NCBI GenBank assembly: GCA_037445635.1
Contig: JBBIKC010000003.1
Coordinates: forward strand, 1 to 64,000
Length of the DNA stretch: 64,000 nt
Direction: 5' to 3'
From: JBFMCC01 sp037445635
GTDB taxonomy: Bacteria; Chloroflexota; Anaerolineae; Anaerolineales; Villigracilaceae
This document shows, one piece after another, positions 60,709-64,000 of the stretch. Position 1 is the stretch's first letter, and every line of letters begins with the position of its first letter. Both the position numbers and the translations under genes were made by a program. Below the pieces are notes generated by a model. That model worked only from the letters and a program-made list of their open reading frames with translations. It was not told the DNA's origin and made no database searches.

Positions 60709-60789
60709 ACGGTCCTTGCTTATCATGAAGAATGGTGGCTAACGCTGTGTTGGGCGCTGTCTTGCTCATCAAGATTTTATGTCAAATTT

Positions 60790-61645
60790 CTAGGGTCTGT
60801 ATACAAAATATAGGATAGCGATTAAACTTGTCGGCATGGGAAACCGAGGCGACCTAACCAATGAACAATGGGAGCGGATCGAACCCTTGCTCCCGAAACT
60901 AACGACACAACGTGGACGGCCTGCCAGGAACACCGGACAGTTCTGAACGGCATTTTGTGGGTGCCGCGAACAGGCGCGCACCCTGGCGGGATATGCCGGA
61001 ACGTTATGGCAAGTGGATTACGATCTACAGTCGGTTCCAGCGCTGGCGGAAATCGGGTGTCTGGGACAAGATGTTTGCGGAACTACAAACAGCCCTGGAT
61101 GTGGAGAGCAACGTGGATTGGGAGATCCATTTCATTGACTCGACCACAGTACAGGCTCATCAACATGCCGCCGGTGCAAAAAAAGCACTCCCGGACAAGA
61201 AGCATTAGGCCGTTCTCGGGGTGGTTTCAGCACCAAAATCCACGTTCGGTGTGAAGGTACAGGCCGCTTGATCACATTTTTGCTCACGCCAGGCCAAGAG
61301 AGTGACATCGCGCAAGCGGAACAGCTAATGGAAAGTGGCGCTATTCGCAGATGTTCGGGACAGATCCGCTTACGTCCAGAACGCAGAGTGGCGGATAAAG
61401 GTCATACCAGCGCTGCCTTGCGGGCCTATCTCCATCGCTACTATATTCGCTGCACCATCGCTCGCCGCAGAGGTCCATTCGAGAAACAGTACTACCGCAA
61501 GAGGAATATTGTTGAAAGGCTCATCAATTGTCTCAAGCAATTTCGCCGTATTGCAACCCGCTATGAAAAACGAGCTGCCAACTTTTCTGCCATGATCACA
61601 ATTGTATCAATTTTCCCCTTTTCAGATTTTGCATACAGGCTCTAG
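60790..61645 (+). mobile_element. Degenerate IS5-family (IS427-like) insertion sequence
   Basis: About 850 bp between two CTAG sequences (60790-60793 and 61642-61645), which could be the target duplication. Inside them are inverted ends GGTCTGTATACAAAAT and, on the other strand, AGCCTGTATGCAAAAT. It contains a two-frame transposase gene. Size, ends and architecture fit the IS427 group of IS5. Confidence 0.88.
60836..61645 (+). pseudogene. IS5-family transposase, frameshifted
   Basis: The first frame begins MGNRGDLTNEQWERIEPLLP, then loses phase after GRPA (about 60925; one base missing), continues as HRTVLNGILW in another frame, and shifts again near 60980 (two extra bases, GCGC to GCGCGC) to PWRDMPERYGKW. 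At 61178-61185 an A7G run would allow the -1 frameshift by which this group joins its two parts (STPGQEALGRSRGG follows). The second part holds the downstream DDE-type region ending NIVERLINCLKQFRRIATRYEK. With two indels in the first part the enzyme is probably inactive, unless they are sequencing errors. Confidence 0.88.
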
Positions 61646-61749
61646 TGTTTAGACGGCCAATTCCATCTAATCGCCTAATCCAATTAGGACGTTCCCCTGA
61701 AGGGGACGATGTAGGCGGCAAAAGATTAATGCTCAAGAATATTATAGCA

Positions 61750-61801
61750 TCCCTGTCTTCTCCACCACCCAAAAATGGGACAGGCCCAGTCCGCGCAGAG
61801 G
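61750..61801 (+). repeat. 52-bp direct repeat, copy 1 (right of the IS, left of mazF)
   Basis: Begins TCCCTGTCTTCTCCACCACC. Matches 62520-62571 at 50 of 52 positions in the same orientation. Confidence 0.93.
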
Positions 61802-61814
61802 GTATGAAGCCGCA

Positions 61815-62147
61815 TTATTCCAAAAGCGCGTTTAACTTCTGCAATACCTCGTTCAGCGTGGCAGCAGGGAGCGTGCACACAAATTTCGCCTGCCTCACTT
61901 TCCAGTCAAGGCTTTTTACCTGGTCGGACAGAATCGCTCCGCTGATCTTTAGACCTTCAGGGATCAAGACTTCAAAGGGATACCCCTTGACCTGGCTTGT
62001 GACAGGGCATAGTATCGCCAACCCGACCTTCCCGTTATAAGCGGCTGGCGATAAGATCAACGCTGGCCTTCGCCCTGCCTGTTCATGTCCTGCTTGTGGA
62101 TTGAGGGTGATCCAAACGATGTCGCCGCGATTGGGAATATACGCCAT
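61815..62147 (-). CDS. mazF: MazF/PemK-family toxin endoribonuclease
   Basis: 110 residues. The N-terminus (RGDIVWITLNPQAGHEQAGRRPALILSPAAYN) and the core CPVTSQVKGYPFEV are typical; Arg and Thr/Ser catalytic positions are kept. It would cut mRNA at short sequences when not bound by the antitoxin. It starts 5 nt after the antitoxin stop. Confidence 0.95.
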   Translation of the reverse strand: MAYIPNRGDIVWITLNPQAGHEQAGRRPALILSPAAYNGKVGLAILCPVTSQVKGYPFEVLIPEGLKISGAILSDQVKSLDWKVRQAKFVCTLPAATLNEVLQKLNALLE

Positions 62148-62152
62148 GGCCT

Positions 62153-62395
62153 TTACCAGACTTCGTTTCCAACGGCAGAACCGGTATCGACTTCGTGATG
62201 GATGTTGCCCTTGTTGATCCCTGCCAATAGCCCATCGAGCGTCCAGTCTGGCGTACGGATTGGCTTGATGATGATTTGGCCGTCAACAAACGAAATTTCC
62301 ACGAAAGAATCGTTTTCCAGTCGCGCGTCGAGAGCAAATGCTTTTGGTATTCGTAACGCGAGACTGTTGCCCCATTTTTGAACTTTTGTGAGCAT
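62153..62395 (-). CDS. mazE: MazE/AbrB-type antitoxin
   Basis: 80 residues. SpoVT/AbrB swapped-hairpin fold with VQKWGNSLALRIPKAFA, typical of MazE, and an acidic C-terminal tail that binds MazF. It probably represses its own promoter. First gene of the two-gene operon. Confidence 0.93.
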   Translation of the reverse strand: MLTKVQKWGNSLALRIPKAFALDARLENDSFVEISFVDGQIIIKPIRTPDWTLDGLLAGINKGNIHHEVDTGSAVGNEVW

Positions 62396-62519
62396 AAGGT
62401 TATCTCCTGTTTGTATCTACAACAAAGATACACCTTTTTGCTCAATTAATCAAGCCCCTTTTTGATAGGCGCTCCATGCTTATGCTGACGATTTGTATGC
62501 TTTTATCACCCCTGTCAAG

Positions 62520-62571
62520 TCCCTGTCTTCTCCACCACCCAAAAATGGGACAAGCCAAGTCCGCGCAGAGG
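62520..62571 (+). repeat. 52-bp direct repeat, copy 2 (right of mazE)
   Basis: Two mismatches to copy 1 at 61750-61801. Together the copies bracket mazEF. Confidence 0.93.
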
Positions 62572-62639
62572 TGTTTTTTCGAGGAATTGCAAAACCGCGC
62601 GCAATCCTTTCCCTGCCGCGCCGAAGCGGGCGATCCGTC

Positions 62640-63107
62640 CTACCGATTTTCTTGAACCTTCCTACGTTCATCGTCCCATAGTTTTGCAAACCTTTCAAAG
62701 ACATCGGCAATGATTTCCAATTCGCTTTCCGAGTAACTTGAGATCAGTTCGTCCTGTGCCTTTCTTGCTGACTCAAACCATGACGCCATTTTTTCGGAAG
62801 CCGATTTTGCAGGATTGATCAGCGCCCCACGGCGGTCATCCGGGTTGGGCCGGCGCTCAATTAATCCAGCCTTTTCGAGCCGGTAGAGCATGGCGGTCGT
62901 CGCCCCAGAAGTGAGTCCCGTATGCCTGGCAAGCTCAGAGGGTGTGGCAATACCTTTGAGGAATAACAGTCTAAGACATTCCATATCGGTTGCGTTGAGA
63001 CCTGCCCATTCGCTCATGGCATTTCGGAACTGCGTCAAATTAACGCCATAATCCCTCACTGCCATCAAAGCTCGTTGTTTTAAGTCTGCCTTTGTGGAAT
63101 TGGTCAT
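62640..63107 (-). CDS. MarR-family transcriptional regulator
   Basis: 155 residues from the ATG at 63107 (MTNSTKADLKQ). Winged helix-turn-helix with MECLRLLFLKGIATPSELARHTGLTSGATTAMLYRLEKAGLIERRPNPDDRRG, the wing motif DDRR included. It probably represses itself and the divergent DUF1801 gene through a 15-bp inverted repeat in the spacer. A longer open frame reaches 63212 but runs through that promoter region. Confidence 0.93.
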   Translation of the reverse strand: MTNSTKADLKQRALMAVRDYGVNLTQFRNAMSEWAGLNATDMECLRLLFLKGIATPSELARHTGLTSGATTAMLYRLEKAGLIERRPNPDDRRGALINPAKSASEKMASWFESARKAQDELISSYSESELEIIADVFERFAKLWDDERRKVQENR

Positions 63108-63117
63108 AGTAATACTC

Positions 63118-63146
63118 TTGACATTATCTTTGTTATAAAGTATCTT
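63118..63146 (+). promoter_or_regulatory. Promoter of the DUF1801 gene
   Basis: TTGACA (63118-63123), 17-nt spacer, TATCTT (63141-63146). Confidence 0.7.
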
Positions 63147-63149
63147 TAT
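63135..63149. promoter_or_regulatory. Likely MarR operator
   Basis: ATAAAG-TAT-CTTTAT, a perfect 6-bp inverted repeat that overlaps the -10 boxes of both divergent promoters (plus TATCTT at 63141-63146; minus TATAAT at 63153-63148). Confidence 0.6.
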
Positions 63150-63176
63150 TATATAGTAAAACTCTTTTAGACGCAA
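63148..63176 (-). promoter_or_regulatory. Promoter of the MarR gene
   Basis: On the minus strand TTGCGT (63176-63171), 17-nt spacer, TATAAT (63153-63148). Confidence 0.6.
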
Positions 63177-63187
63177 GGAGATACCTA

Positions 63188-63658
63188 ATGAGCCCAAGGA
63201 AGGAAACCCCAAAGCCTGCCCGCGCCACCGCGAGCGGCAAGAAGTCCACGGGACTTACCGCTGAGGAACGCGCGGCGATGAAGGAGCTCCTCCGGGAGAG
63301 GAAGGCGGCTGCCAGCAAGGAGGAAATGGAAAAAGATTGTCTTGCCAAGATCGCCGAAATGCCGGAAGCGGATCGTTCCATGGCCCGGCGTATCCATGAG
63401 ATCGTCAAGGCCAACGCGCCATCCCTCTCGCCGAAAACCTGGTATGGCATGCCCGCGTATGCCAATGCCGACGGCAAGGTCGTATGCTTCTTCCAGAGCG
63501 CGGCAAAGTTCAATTCCCGTTACGCGACGTTGGGCTTCAATCACGACAACGCGAATCTCGATGAGGGCAACATGTGGCCGAGTGCCTTCTCGCTCAAGGC
63601 ATTGACCGCCGCCGAAGAGGCAAGGATTGCCGCCCTCGTGAAGAAAGCGGTAAGTTGA
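63188..63658 (+). CDS. DUF1801 (YdhG-like) family protein
   Basis: 156 residues. A basic N-terminal tail (about 1-25) and a helical EERAAMKELLRERK segment precede the DUF1801 domain with ARRIHEIVKANAPSLSPKTWYGMPAYAN, VCFFQSAAKF and ATLGFNH. The family (COG5646) has a fold related to frataxin-like chaperones, but the function is uncertain. An AAGGAG site precedes the ATG. Divergent from the MarR gene. Confidence 0.88.
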   Translation: MSPRKETPKPARATASGKKSTGLTAEERAAMKELLRERKAAASKEEMEKDCLAKIAEMPEADRSMARRIHEIVKANAPSLSPKTWYGMPAYANADGKVVCFFQSAAKFNSRYATLGFNHDNANLDEGNMWPSAFSLKALTAAEEARIAALVKKAVS

Positions 63659-64000
63659 CGATCGTTTCTGTCTTGACTCATCAGAGAAGATTTTGGCTCA
63701 TATTGAAAAAGAGTGAACCGCGACGGGATTGGAGATGAACGCGGGAGGGATTCGTTTCAGATTGACCCAATCGCCACATATCCACTCGGGGAATGCTTGC
63801 TGACGCCGCCAAACGGTCGGAGGAAATGCCGCAAACCTGTCCACATGCCCCCCGCATTTTGGAAGTATCCGTCGCTCTCGGTTTCCAAGTCGGGGACAGG
63901 CGTTTCAGGTTGTAAGCGCTCGGCATTTTGTTGAAGCGCTCGCTGCAAATTCAGATTGCTTGTGCGTGTCATGCGAATCATATTGGCTTGTTTCACCGCT
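63659..64000. other. Unassigned right end
   Basis: Short open frames occur on both strands (for example minus 63757-63996), but none has a recognisable motif or a good start. A gene fragment is possible. Confidence 0.4.

Noticed and set aside
62480..62710. 76-codon minus frame over the second 52-bp repeat
   Set aside because: It is made of the repeat and its flank, with no motif or start signal.

Overview
The window looks like a chromosomal scaffold piece from a GC-rich, Gram-positive-type (single-membrane) member of the Chloroflexota, most likely class Anaerolineae. This is an inference. It rests on lipoproteins that join an NBR1-like Ig domain to a CAP domain, a sortase next to an LPXTG-anchored subtilase, a T-box on leuS, many Thr/Pro-rich linkers behind lipobox signals, and abundant short dispersed repeats of the kind seen in that group. 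There is one 100-N assembly gap (53592-53691), and the tRNA at the left edge is cut.

Layout. 1-3.4 kb: the end of a class II tRNA, a T-box leader and leuS with a long lysine-rich N-terminal extension. 3.5-5.0 kb: two small minus-strand genes. 5.2-8.2 kb: an AT-rich, membrane-anchored NACHT NTPase, probably acquired and possibly defensive. 8.3-20.2 kb: cell-surface genes (SGNH-like esterase, two CAP lipoproteins, sortase, two subtilases) plus a methylase-like protein without an obvious catalytic motif. 20.4-27.8 kb: GH13 glucosidase, receiver-GAF protein, PAS histidine kinase, HtrA-type protease, CbpA-like DnaJ and a LOG-family protein. 28.4-34.0 kb: a phosphonate-type ABC transporter (two binding proteins, PhnC, two PhnE with large extra domains). 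34.1-37.1 kb: DUF4230 protein, LipM/LplA, ParB-like protein, phosphoesterase. 37.2-43.0 kb: a signalling operon of Ser/Thr kinase, PP2C, J-domain/vWA fusion, zinc-ribbon/FHA protein and OmpR regulator. 43.0-53.0 kb: Hsp20, LuxR-type regulator, SanA/YdcF, HD protein, sulfatase, HAD phosphatase, mutL, GAF kinase, Sir2 and a receiver/CpaE fusion. 53.1-53.9 kb: tmRNA, a tandem repeat of its 3' end, and the gap. 54-60 kb: lipoprotein, dnaK, C39 peptidase-like protein and sbcD. 60-64 kb: an accessory end with a LysE exporter, a broken IS5-type element, mazEF between two copies of a 52-bp repeat, and a divergent MarR/DUF1801 pair.

Three patterns cut across the window. (1) Dispersed palindromic repeats lie in intergenic space and also, without breaking the frame, inside genes (leuS, GH13, mutL, probably the sortase, and short tracts in the SGNH and methylase-like genes). 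(2) Eight genes have a TATAAT-like box only 6-7 nt before the start codon, which suggests leaderless transcription; mutL and the HAD gene share one palindromic ATTATAAT between them. (3) A ~175-bp element with terminal inverted repeats occurs three times. The strongest candidates for undescribed biology are the lone membrane NACHT protein, the kinase/phosphatase/J-vWA/FHA module, and the in-frame repeats.
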